Shown here: positions 1 to 5,726 of the stretch, piece by piece | Layout of the letters: each line of letters begins with the position of its first letter | How positions within the stretch are numbered: the stretch's first letter is position 1 | Origin: Desulfobacteraceae bacterium | GTDB taxonomy: Bacteria; Desulfobacterota; DSM-4660; Desulfatiglandales; Desulfatiglandaceae | Direction of reading: 5' to 3' | DNA: 9,224 nt | Assembly (NCBI GenBank): GCA_030589225.1 | Contig: JAUUWD010000043.1 | Span: 1-9,224, forward strand | Made by a program: the position numbers and the translations under genes | The notes under the pieces: model-generated | The model's database searches: none | What the model was told of the DNA's origin: nothing | Seen by the model: only the letters and a program-made list of their open reading frames with translations

Positions 1-25
1 GATAAAGCCCGGTTACCACTTACAG

Positions 26-1183
26 TTAATCATCTAACGCCTGTTCAAAATCCTCAATGAGATCCTCGGTGGCTTCGATGCCAACTGATAAGCGGATGAG
101 GCTGTCTGTAATTCCCAGTTTTTTAAGGTCTTCAGGGGAGACACTGGAGTGAGACGTGGTGACCGGCCGGGTAATGAGCGTTTCGACACCGCCGAGACTG
201 GGCGCAACAATTGGCAGGGTGGTTTTTTGCATAAAATGCTCGGCAGCATCAACACCACCTTTTAATTCAAAACTCAACATGCCGCTGAAACCATCAAATA
301 ATTCCTTAGCCCGCTGATGTGCAGGATGGCTTTCAAGACCAGGATAATTCACTTTAGTAACTGCAGGATAGGCTTCTAAAAATTGTGCGATCTTGAGCGC
401 ACTCTCATTATGGTATTTCATCCTGACCGCCAGAGTTTTCATTCCGCGGTGCAGCAGGAAACATGCGTGGGGATCGAGTGAGCCTCCAAGGTGATTGAGC
501 TTGTGCGTGATCTGTTCGATCAATTCAGTACCGCCAATTACAGCCCCTGCCACAATATCGGAATGGCCATTTAAATATTTCGTGCAACTATGGAGCGAAA
601 GGTCAAAGCCCCATTCAGGTGGTCGGAAATTTATCGGGGTTGCAAAGGTGTTGTCTATAATGGAGACGATGCCATGGGTCTTTGCGAATTCAGCCGCTTC
701 CTTTAGATTGGCAACCTGGAGCAGCGGATTGGTCATGGTTTCCACATAGATGGCTTTGGTGCTTGGTTGTATTTTGCCCTTCCAGGAATCCGGATCATCA
801 CCGTTGATAAAATCAAACAAAATTCCCAATTTTGGAAGATCTTTGGTAAAGAAATCATGCGTCCCGCCATACAGGCATTCTTGTGCAAGCAAATGGTCCC
901 CGGAGGAGAGCACAGTGAAGATGGTCGCTGAAATTGCCGCCATTCCGCTGGCCGTTACAAGCGCAGCCTCAGCATTTTCGAGTGCTGCCAACTTTTGATG
1001 GAGGGCTACGTGGTTGGGGGTATTGTTCAAACGAATGTATTTGAGGTCATTGTAGCTGGAAGCACCCGTGTATTCAAATGTGGAAGACTGAAAAACGGGC
1101 ATACTGACAGCCCCGCCAATAAGTGGTTCCGGTTCACCGGCGTGGATGAGTTTGGTTTCGAGGTGGTTGTAATGTTTGGCCAC
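26..1183 (-). CDS. PLP-dependent Cys/Met metabolism enzyme (cystathionine gamma-synthase/gamma-lyase family)
   Basis: This is a 385-residue fold-type I PLP enzyme of the Cys/Met-metabolism family, cytosolic, acting on sulfur amino acids by beta/gamma elimination or gamma replacement. The PLP lysine is Lys202 in Ser-Cys-Thr-Lys-Tyr-Leu-Asn-Gly-His-Ser-Asp (199-209). Other family marks are Tyr49-x-Arg51 (the Tyr/Arg pair that binds the phosphate of the neighbouring subunit), Ser79-Gly-Met, Tyr105-Gly-Gly, Glu148-Thr-Met-Thr-Asn-Pro, and Asp177-Asn-Thr-Phe-Ala-Thr-Pro. Near the C-terminus come Ser-Leu-Gly-Gly-Val-Glu-Thr-Leu and a Thr-Arg-Pro segment that binds the substrate carboxylate. Length is normal and the frame is intact. 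The start is GTG at 1183, chosen because AAGGAGGG (1198-1191) lies 7 nt upstream and Ala-Lys-His leads directly into the conserved N-terminus. Sequence alone does not distinguish cystathionine gamma-synthase, gamma-lyase, methionine gamma-lyase or O-acylhomoserine sulfhydrylase. The family call is firm; the substrate is open. Confidence 0.93.
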   Translation of the reverse strand: MAKHYNHLETKLIHAGEPEPLIGGAVSMPVFQSSTFEYTGASSYNDLKYIRLNNTPNHVALHQKLAALENAEAALVTASGMAAISATIFTVLSSGDHLLAQECLYGGTHDFFTKDLPKLGILFDFINGDDPDSWKGKIQPSTKAIYVETMTNPLLQVANLKEAAEFAKTHGIVSIIDNTFATPINFRPPEWGFDLSLHSCTKYLNGHSDIVAGAVIGGTELIEQITHKLNHLGGSLDPHACFLLHRGMKTLAVRMKYHNESALKIAQFLEAYPAVTKVNYPGLESHPAHQRAKELFDGFSGMLSFELKGGVDAAEHFMQKTTLPIVAPSLGGVETLITRPVTTSHSSVSPEDLKKLGITDSLIRLSVGIEATEDLIEDFEQALDD

Positions 1184-1190
1184 GGGTAGT

Positions 1191-1209
1191 CCCTCCTTAC
1201 TTTAGTAAG
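1191..1209 (-). promoter_or_regulatory. Strong SD for the GTG start, with an adjoining short palindrome
   Basis: On the minus strand AAGGAGGG (1198-1191) is a near-perfect Shine-Dalgarno sequence 7 nt before the GTG start at 1183, and it decides that start. Immediately upstream, and overlapping the first bases of the SD, is CTTACTAAAGTAAG (1209-1196). It could form a 5-bp hairpin with a UAAA loop and partly cover the SD. The hairpin is weak, so a regulatory role is only a possibility. Confidence 0.6.
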
Positions 1210-1213
1210 CGTT

Positions 1214-1307
1214 CACAGGTTTCCCGCTAAAAGCGGGATTCAGGGTTGCTTTTCTTTTGTTAACCTTCATTAACCCCGAACCTTGAACCTCTGAACGTAA
1301 ACCTGTG
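1214..1307 (-). promoter_or_regulatory. Candidate structured mRNA leader (three-way junction) upstream of the PLP enzyme gene
   Basis: Reading the minus strand, nested complementarities form a compact fold. P1 is CACAGGTTT (1307-1299) with AAACCTGTG (1222-1214), 9 bp perfect. P3 is TTCAGAGGTT (1295-1286) with AACCCTGAA (1247-1239), 9 bp with one bulged A. Inside P3 is a 5-bp hairpin, GTTAA (1274-1270) with TTAAC (1263-1259). P2 is a perfect hairpin, TCCCGCT (1238-1232), loop TTT, AGCGGGA (1228-1222), abutting P3 and sharing one base with P1. The fold ends 15 nt before the SD. It matches no SAM, SAH, TPP or cobalamin riboswitch consensus I know. It may be a regulatory leader, or a dispersed palindromic repeat that happens to fold. 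Confidence 0.4.
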
Positions 1308-1499
1308 GAGTGCTGGATTAAGGGAGTGTTGGAAAAACTGAATCCTGACACGCGACGGTATTTCACACGCCGTTAAACTCAAGCCCCCAAATCTGTTTTT
1401 GACGATTTCCGTTCATCAATGAAATGGTCAAATTGGTGTTTCGTCCAACGCACTATTCAGACAATCAAGCTTGGGGAAGCCCAGTACTCCAGCACTCCA
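1306..1499. repeat. 12-bp inverted repeat pair bounding about 170 bp of noncoding DNA
   Basis: TGGAGTGCTGGA (1306-1317) and its exact reverse complement TCCAGCACTCCA (1488-1499) face each other across the intergenic region. Both belong to a family of GGAGT/ACTCC words: GGAGTGTTGGA follows the first copy, and the tandem ACTCC units surround the second. The arrangement resembles a small degenerate repeat element. No target-site duplication was identified. Confidence 0.5.
1398..1432. repeat. Hairpin-forming inverted repeat (12-bp stem with one mismatch)
   Basis: TTTGACGATTTC (1398-1409) is complementary to GAAATGGTCAAA (1421-1432) at 11 of 12 positions, with an 11-nt loop. No T-tract follows on either strand, so it is not a typical intrinsic terminator. 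It lies between the arms of the 12-bp inverted repeat at 1306-1317 and 1488-1499. Confidence 0.5.
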
Positions 1500-1514
1500 A
1501 TACTCCATTACTCC
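1483..1514. repeat. Four tandem 8-nt units ending in ACTCC
   Basis: The units AGTACTCC, AGCACTCC, AATACTCC and ATTACTCC follow each other without gaps. Each keeps A at position 1 and ACTCC at positions 4-8. The second unit is part of the inverted repeat at 1488-1499. Similar ACTCC/GGAGT strings recur in intergenic DNA of Desulfobacterota in my recollection. The function is unknown. Confidence 0.6.
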
Positions 1515-1580
1515 TTTGTAATTTCACTGCCATAGCCAACTGACTCTGAACACATCCAATGGACATGGATTGCTGCATCT

Positions 1581-3059
1581 CTAAAGAAGGTGCTGCTCAT
1601 AGACCTTACGGAAATGATGTCCATAAATCGCAAGTGTGATAGCCAGCGGCACCAACTTGGGGCGGCGAAAACGCGTCCATATCAAGAGCTTCCAATAATG
1701 GAATCGCTCCCTGCCGATGATGCCAAGATGGTAAGTGGAACGAAAGAACGCCAGAAAGTGCTGAAAGTCCAGTGATGTCTTGATCTTCGGCGCCTTATAT
1801 TCGCGTAAAAAGGTCTTAAGGCGTTTATAGTAGTGCTCGGGTGAATAAATATTTGCCAGAATATCTTTGTATCCTTCGCGCAGTGTATCGAGGTTCATGA
1901 TCGGAATAATGTTGGTTGTGCCGTCTACGTTGTCTCCCGTTAATGGACCGCTCAGGCGGCCCTCTTGTTTCAGGCGTTCATAAAGCCGTGTGCCAAGGGG
2001 AGCTTGAAGCAGCCCGACCATAGCCGTTACGATCCCGCTTTTCTGGATAAAATCAATCTGCCGCTGGAAAATAGAAGGCGTATCGTTGTCAAATCCCACG
2101 ATAAAGCCTCCCTGGACCTGCAATCCGGCCCGCTGTATATTTTTCACGTCTTCAACTAGGTTGCGGTTCTTATTTTGTCTTTTGTTGCATTCGGCAAGGC
2201 TGCCCTCATCCGGCGTTTCAATGCCGATAAAGACCTGATCAAATCCTGCTGCGCCCATCAAGCTCATTAATGGCTTATCATCGACCAGATTGATGGAGGC
2301 CTCAGTATTAAATGTTATACTTTTTTTGGTTTTCTGCCACTCAATGAGTGCCGGTAACAACTCGTTCTTGAGGCTCTTCTTGTTCCCAATGAAGTTGTCG
2401 TCCACGAAGAAAACACCCCCACGCCACCCACGGTCATAAAGAGCATCCAGCTCGGAAATGATCTGCTTGGCGCTTTTTATTCGCGGCCTGTGACCAAGCA
2501 GTGCGGTGACGTTACAGAAATCGCAATTGAAAGGACAGCCCCGGGAGAATTGAATGCTCATTGAAGCATATTTTTTTAGATCAATCAGCTCCCACTGGGG
2601 TACCGGGGTCTTCTTTATATCAGGAAACTCGGACGTGGAGTATATCCGACCGGCGTGCCCCTGCTCCAGGTCTTTCAGAAATTGTGGCAGGGTCACCTCG
2701 GCTTCATTGAGCACAAAATGATCGACATCCCCAAATTCCTCGTATTCTTGGGTAAAGAGTGGCCCGCCGGCCACGATTTTGACGCCGATACCTTTGCACC
2801 TTGAAATGACCTGATGTGCTGACTCTCTTTGTACGGCCATGGCGCTTATAAAGACATAATCCGCCCACAAGAGGTCTATGTCAGTTAGATTTGTCACATT
2901 CAGGTCCACCAAGCGTTTTTCCCACTCTAACGGCAACATTGCCGCAACTGTAAGCAGGCCCAGTGGCGGGGAGGAGGCCTTTTTGTGTATGAACCTCAGT
3001 GCGTGCTTGAAACTCCAAAATGTGTCCGGGAATTCAGGATAGATAAATAGAATTTTCAT
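1581..3059 (-). CDS. B12-binding-fold radical SAM protein, DUF4070-like
   Basis: This 492-residue protein has three parts. Residues 1-140 form a cobalamin-binding-type Rossmann domain, with a hydrophobic first strand, Ser-Pro-Pro-Leu-Gly-Leu-Leu at 30-36, Val-Ala-Gly-Gly-Pro at 96-100, and Leu-Asn-Glu-Ala-Glu at 117-121. Residues about 165-340 form a radical SAM barrel whose [4Fe-4S] cysteines are Cys175, Cys179 and Cys182 (CX3CX2C) after Ser-Arg-Gly; Phe-Val-Asp-Asp-Asn-Phe (218-223) follows. The C-terminal 140 residues look like the DUF4070 tail. The B12 domain has no Asp-x-His-x-x-Gly motif, so any cobalamin would not be bound through that histidine. Relatives include HpnP/HpnR-type methylases and other lipid- or metabolite-modifying enzymes. 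The substrate here is unknown. The ATG at 3059 is preceded by AAGGA about 8 nt upstream. The product is cytosolic with no signal peptide. Confidence 0.88.
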   Translation of the reverse strand: MKILFIYPEFPDTFWSFKHALRFIHKKASSPPLGLLTVAAMLPLEWEKRLVDLNVTNLTDIDLLWADYVFISAMAVQRESAHQVISRCKGIGVKIVAGGPLFTQEYEEFGDVDHFVLNEAEVTLPQFLKDLEQGHAGRIYSTSEFPDIKKTPVPQWELIDLKKYASMSIQFSRGCPFNCDFCNVTALLGHRPRIKSAKQIISELDALYDRGWRGGVFFVDDNFIGNKKSLKNELLPALIEWQKTKKSITFNTEASINLVDDKPLMSLMGAAGFDQVFIGIETPDEGSLAECNKRQNKNRNLVEDVKNIQRAGLQVQGGFIVGFDNDTPSIFQRQIDFIQKSGIVTAMVGLLQAPLGTRLYERLKQEGRLSGPLTGDNVDGTTNIIPIMNLDTLREGYKDILANIYSPEHYYKRLKTFLREYKAPKIKTSLDFQHFLAFFRSTYHLGIIGRERFHYWKLLIWTRFRRPKLVPLAITLAIYGHHFRKVYEQHLL

Positions 3060-3164
3060 TTTGCTTTTCCTTATGTTTTGCTGGCGAAATAAAAAGAGGG
3101 GTGATACCTATGGAGCATTAAATGTACTCTTATATGGATTTGTATGCAAGGAGAATATCTACCT

Positions 3165-3179
3165 GGAGGGAGATCTATG
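3165..3179 (+). promoter_or_regulatory. SD and start codon of the rpiB-like gene
   Basis: GGAGGG (3165-3170) sits 6 nt before the ATG at 3177. The upstream in-frame ATG (3144) has no comparable SD. This site fixes the protein start. Confidence 0.75.
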
Positions 3180-3938
3180 AAAATTACAATTGGTTCTGAC
3201 CACGCTGGATACCATTACAAGGAAGAAATCAAGCAATTTCTTAAAGAAAATGGCCATGAGTTTCACGATTTCGGCACTGATTCTGAAGATTCCGTTGATT
3301 ATCCTCTTTTTGTCCGCCCAGTGGCCAAGGCCGTGGCAAAGGGAGAATATGATCGGGGCATCGTGCTCGGTGGGTCAGGAAACGGCGAAGCCATGGTGGC
3401 GAACAGAATCGTTGGAATTCGATGTGCCCTCTGTTGGAGCCCTGAAACAGCCAGGTTTGCCCGAAAACACAATGATGCAAATATGCTGTCACTTGGCGCG
3501 AGGATGATTTCACTAAAGGAAGCCCTTGAAATTGTAAGGGTATGGCTTGAGACTCCTTTTGACGGCGGACGGCATTTGCGGAGGATTAAACAAATCGATC
3601 AGAAACAAACTTTAGCTGGTCGTCCGAGCCGGCCAAAGAAAGATGAGAAACTCGTTGATAAAAAAAAGCCAAGTGCCCCGGAGGAGGAATCGAAAAAGGC
3701 ACGCAATGAAAAATATGATCTATTAATCACTTTTAGATATATCAAGTATATGGAGGGAAAAGACTCCATTGAATTCCAGGTTGATCCGGGACTCAAAAGA
3801 CCTTCAATCATCCATATTCCTTCTCCTGAAAGATGGAATTCGGAACTGCCTGAGTGGGCTCAAAACCGGAGAGATGAAATACTCGATAGGGTAAAATCAA
3901 AATGCGCCCATATGGACTGTGAATGGAAAGAGTATTGA
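3177..3938 (+). CDS. rpiB: RpiB/LacA/LacB-family sugar-phosphate isomerase with a C-terminal extension
   Basis: Residues 1-141 of 253 are a complete RpiB domain: Ser7-Asp-His-Ala-Gly11, Asp41-Tyr-Pro43, Gly65-Gly-Ser-Gly-Asn-Gly-Glu71, Asn76-Arg77, His98-Asn99, and Gly107-Ala-Arg109. It would interconvert ribose-5-phosphate and ribulose-5-phosphate in the cytosolic pentose phosphate pathway. The usual catalytic Cys of E. coli-type RpiB is Ser67, and Glu71 follows, as in the Mycobacterium-type enzyme where the Glu is the base. A charged Lys/Glu/Pro-rich linker (about 142-178) leads to a further 75 residues (179-253) that I do not recognise, ending in Cys243-x4-Cys248 and several Trp. Typical RpiB stops near 150 residues. 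The start at 3177 is chosen over the in-frame ATG at 3144 because GGAGGG (3165-3170) lies 6 nt upstream and the protein then begins at its first beta strand. It is first in a run with the MBL and PflX-like genes. Confidence 0.9.
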   Translation: MKITIGSDHAGYHYKEEIKQFLKENGHEFHDFGTDSEDSVDYPLFVRPVAKAVAKGEYDRGIVLGGSGNGEAMVANRIVGIRCALCWSPETARFARKHNDANMLSLGARMISLKEALEIVRVWLETPFDGGRHLRRIKQIDQKQTLAGRPSRPKKDEKLVDKKKPSAPEEESKKARNEKYDLLITFRYIKYMEGKDSIEFQVDPGLKRPSIIHIPSPERWNSELPEWAQNRRDEILDRVKSKCAHMDCEWKEY

Positions 3939-3944
3939 TTCTAA

Positions 3945-3964
3945 AAAATTGAGGTAGCAATTTT
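3945..3964 (+). repeat. AT-rich inverted repeat in the rpiB-MBL spacer
   Basis: AAAATTG (3945-3951) and CAATTTT (3958-3964) form a perfect 7-bp stem with loop AGGTAG, directly after the rpiB stop. It is too AT-rich to be a strong terminator. It might limit read-through or protect the 3' end within the operon. Confidence 0.35.
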
Positions 3965-4012
3965 ATAACTTGATAGGTTATGGTGTGGCGAAATTACTCT
4001 AAGGAGAAAGAC

Positions 4013-4738
4013 ATGCAACAGATTTTAGAAGGAGTCTTTTATATCCCGGGCCAGGACGAATTTATCCCTGACTCCCATGTATATGTGATAGGGAAACCCA
4101 CTTCCGGAGATCTTACCCTTGTTGATGCAGGTCTGATGGGGAAAGGTGCGTACAAAATTGAGTCAATTCAAAAGCTGGGTCTTTCGCTTTCAGACATAAA
4201 AAGGGTGATCATGACCCACACGCATCTGGATCACATTGGCTGTCTAAAGGAGATCCTGAATGAAATTCCGCACGCTAAACTCTGGGTGCATACTAAGGAG
4301 GCAGAACCCCTGGAACAAGGCGATGAAAGAATCGTCTATGGGATGGATATGTTCAAGAGCATGTGCCAGGCCCAGTATAATATTAAAAAAGATGCGTTTA
4401 AATTTGAAATTGATCGCAAGCTTGAGGGAGGCGAAACGCTAAAGATGGGGGATATGACCTGGGAGGTGATCCATATTCCAGGGCATTCTCAAGGTAGCAT
4501 TGCGCTATATAATCGATCTGGAAAAATTCTCATCCCGGGAGATGTGGTTTATGCGGATTATGCCATTGGCCGTTTTGATCTCCATGGGGCAAATGGCCCT
4601 ACACTCAGGGACTCACTTCTTACCCTTGCCGAACTGGAAGTGGATGTCCTGTTACCGGGTCATAACCGTATCGTGGAACATGTCCAGCCCGGGTATATTC
4701 TGGAGACAGCAAATCAGTGGGCGCCCTATCTCACTTAG
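4013..4738 (+). CDS. Metallo-beta-lactamase-fold metal-dependent hydrolase
   Basis: This 241-residue protein has a full set of MBL-fold zinc (or iron) ligands: His69-x-His71-x-Asp73-His74, His158 in Pro-Gly-His-Ser-Gln-Gly-Ser, Asp177 in Pro-Gly-Asp, and His217 in Pro-Gly-His-Asn. The N-terminal pattern (Gly-Val-Phe-Tyr-Ile-Pro-Gly, then a surface-exposed strand and Leu-Val-Asp-Ala-Gly at 36-40) is typical of the glyoxalase II-like branch. It has no flavodoxin or rhodanese domain and no signal peptide, so it is a cytosolic hydrolase of unknown substrate, probably a thioester or phosphoester. The start at 4013 is chosen because AAGGAG (4001-4006) lies 6 nt upstream; an in-frame ATG at 3980 has no SD. 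It lies 74 nt after rpiB and 4 nt before the PflX-like gene, suggesting co-transcription. Confidence 0.9.
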   Translation: MQQILEGVFYIPGQDEFIPDSHVYVIGKPTSGDLTLVDAGLMGKGAYKIESIQKLGLSLSDIKRVIMTHTHLDHIGCLKEILNEIPHAKLWVHTKEAEPLEQGDERIVYGMDMFKSMCQAQYNIKKDAFKFEIDRKLEGGETLKMGDMTWEVIHIPGHSQGSIALYNRSGKILIPGDVVYADYAIGRFDLHGANGPTLRDSLLTLAELEVDVLLPGHNRIVEHVQPGYILETANQWAPYLT

Positions 4739-4742
4739 TTTA

Positions 4743-5693
4743 ATGTATAGGGAATCATATGAAAACTGCCGTCTTTGTCCCCGTTACTGCGGCGGGAACA
4801 GGGTCAGGGACGATGGAGCGGGTCATTCAGGGTTTTGCGGAGAAACGGATCAGCTAAGGGTGGCTTACGTGGGGCCCCATTTCGGGGAGGAACCTCCTAT
4901 CACGGGCACGAGTGGCTCAGGAACAGTTTTTTTTACGGGCTGCTCTCTTAGATGTTCTTTCTGCCAGAATTATCAGATTTCGCACAAAGGCCTGGGCATA
5001 GAAACAAGCATAGGGGAATTGCTCGAAAAGATAGAAGATATGATCCGGAATCATCGTGTCCACAATATCAATTTTGTGACTCCGGACCATTTCTTCCCGC
5101 ATGTTTTCCGCCTTGTTTCTCTGTTGCGTAAAGAAAGTTTTGACCTTCCAGTGCTTTATAATCTCTCCGGCTATCAGTCTGTAGAAATGTTAAAAGTCGC
5201 TGAAGATTACGCTGACATCTACCTTCCCGACTTCAAATATTCGGATTCATCTTTGGCCGTGAAACTCTCAAAATGCCGGGATTACCCTGAAGTGGCACTT
5301 GCGGCGATCGGGGAGATGGTCAAACAGAAAGGGTTTTTTGACACATTCTTGAATGGGGCAGAGATTGCAAAAAAAGGTGTTCTTGTCCGGCATCTGATTC
5401 TGCCCGGGAATGTGGGGAACAGCATGGACGCCTTGACCAGCCTTTTTGTAGAGTTTGGCAAGGGCCTGCCCCTGAGCCTTATGTCACAGTACCAACCAAT
5501 AGCACAGCAAAAAGAGGAGGCTTTGAACCGGCTTCTTTCCCACGAAGAGTTTGATAAAGTTTACTCCCATGCCATGGAACTTGGCTTTGAAAATCTTTTT
5601 GTTCAGTTCCCAGAAAAAGGGCCAAGGCTCCAGACTGCACGTTCTCCCTTTTTGCCCGATTTTCAGCAGGCCGAGCCATTCATTTCACTGTGA
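4743..5693 (+). CDS. PflX-like radical SAM protein (pyruvate formate-lyase activating enzyme-related, COG1313 type)
   Basis: This 316-residue protein carries the radical SAM cluster cysteines Cys67, Cys71 and Cys74 in Thr-Gly-Cys-Ser-Leu-Arg-Cys-Ser-Phe-Cys-Gln-Asn-Tyr. The Gln-Asn-Tyr after the third Cys and the preceding Pro-His-Phe-Gly-Glu-Glu-Pro-Pro (45-52) are characteristic of the PflX group. The N-terminus has four more cysteines (Cys9, Cys12, Cys16, Cys32) in Cys-x2-Cys-Pro-Arg-x-Cys-Gly and Gly-Phe-Cys-Gly, which could bind a metal or second cluster. Asn-Phe-Val-Thr-Pro-Asp-His (53 codons after Asn76 is too far for the cluster) belongs to the barrel. The substrate is unknown; relatives are annotated as glycyl-radical activases without proof, and no glycyl-radical enzyme is in the window. 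The ATG at 4743 is 4 nt after the MBL stop and has no clear SD, so translation is probably coupled. The in-frame extension upstream runs through the MBL gene and is not conserved-looking. Confidence 0.88.
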   Translation: MYRESYENCRLCPRYCGGNRVRDDGAGHSGFCGETDQLRVAYVGPHFGEEPPITGTSGSGTVFFTGCSLRCSFCQNYQISHKGLGIETSIGELLEKIEDMIRNHRVHNINFVTPDHFFPHVFRLVSLLRKESFDLPVLYNLSGYQSVEMLKVAEDYADIYLPDFKYSDSSLAVKLSKCRDYPEVALAAIGEMVKQKGFFDTFLNGAEIAKKGVLVRHLILPGNVGNSMDALTSLFVEFGKGLPLSLMSQYQPIAQQKEEALNRLLSHEEFDKVYSHAMELGFENLFVQFPEKGPRLQTARSPFLPDFQQAEPFISL

Positions 5694-5726
5694 GAAACTA
5701 CGTCTTTTGGGCGCTGTAATGTAATT

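Larger units (their letters stand above)
1184..1580. other. 397-nt noncoding intergenic region rich in inverted repeats
   Basis: No convincing gene is present between the PLP enzyme start and the end of the upstream radical SAM gene, both on the minus strand. From low to high position it contains a foldable leader element (1214-1307), a 12-bp inverted repeat with arms at 1306-1317 and 1488-1499, a hairpin with a nearly perfect 12-bp stem (1398-1432), and four tandem 8-mers (1483-1514). The stretch 1258-1296 is low-complexity, with repeated AACC/GAACC words. No tRNA, rRNA or transposase remnant was recognised. The radical SAM gene has no clear U-tract terminator here. The promoter for the PLP gene should lie in this region, but I could not fix convincing -35 and -10 boxes. 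Confidence 0.8.

Noticed and set aside
1214..1307. tRNA or known riboswitch
   Set aside because: There is branched pairing, but no 7-bp acceptor stem, no proper T-arm or anticodon loop, and no consensus of SAM, SAH, TPP or cobalamin riboswitches.
1483..1514. CRISPR array
   Set aside because: The units are 8 nt, imperfect and contiguous with no spacers, and no cas gene is present.
3144..3176. Start of the rpiB-like gene at ATG 3144
   Set aside because: It has no SD, and the extra 11 residues precede the normal first beta strand; ATG 3177 has GGAGGG at proper spacing.
4500..4742. An N-terminal extension of the PflX-like protein upstream of ATG 4743
   Set aside because: It overlaps the MBL gene in another frame, whose motifs are intact, and the extension has no family resemblance.
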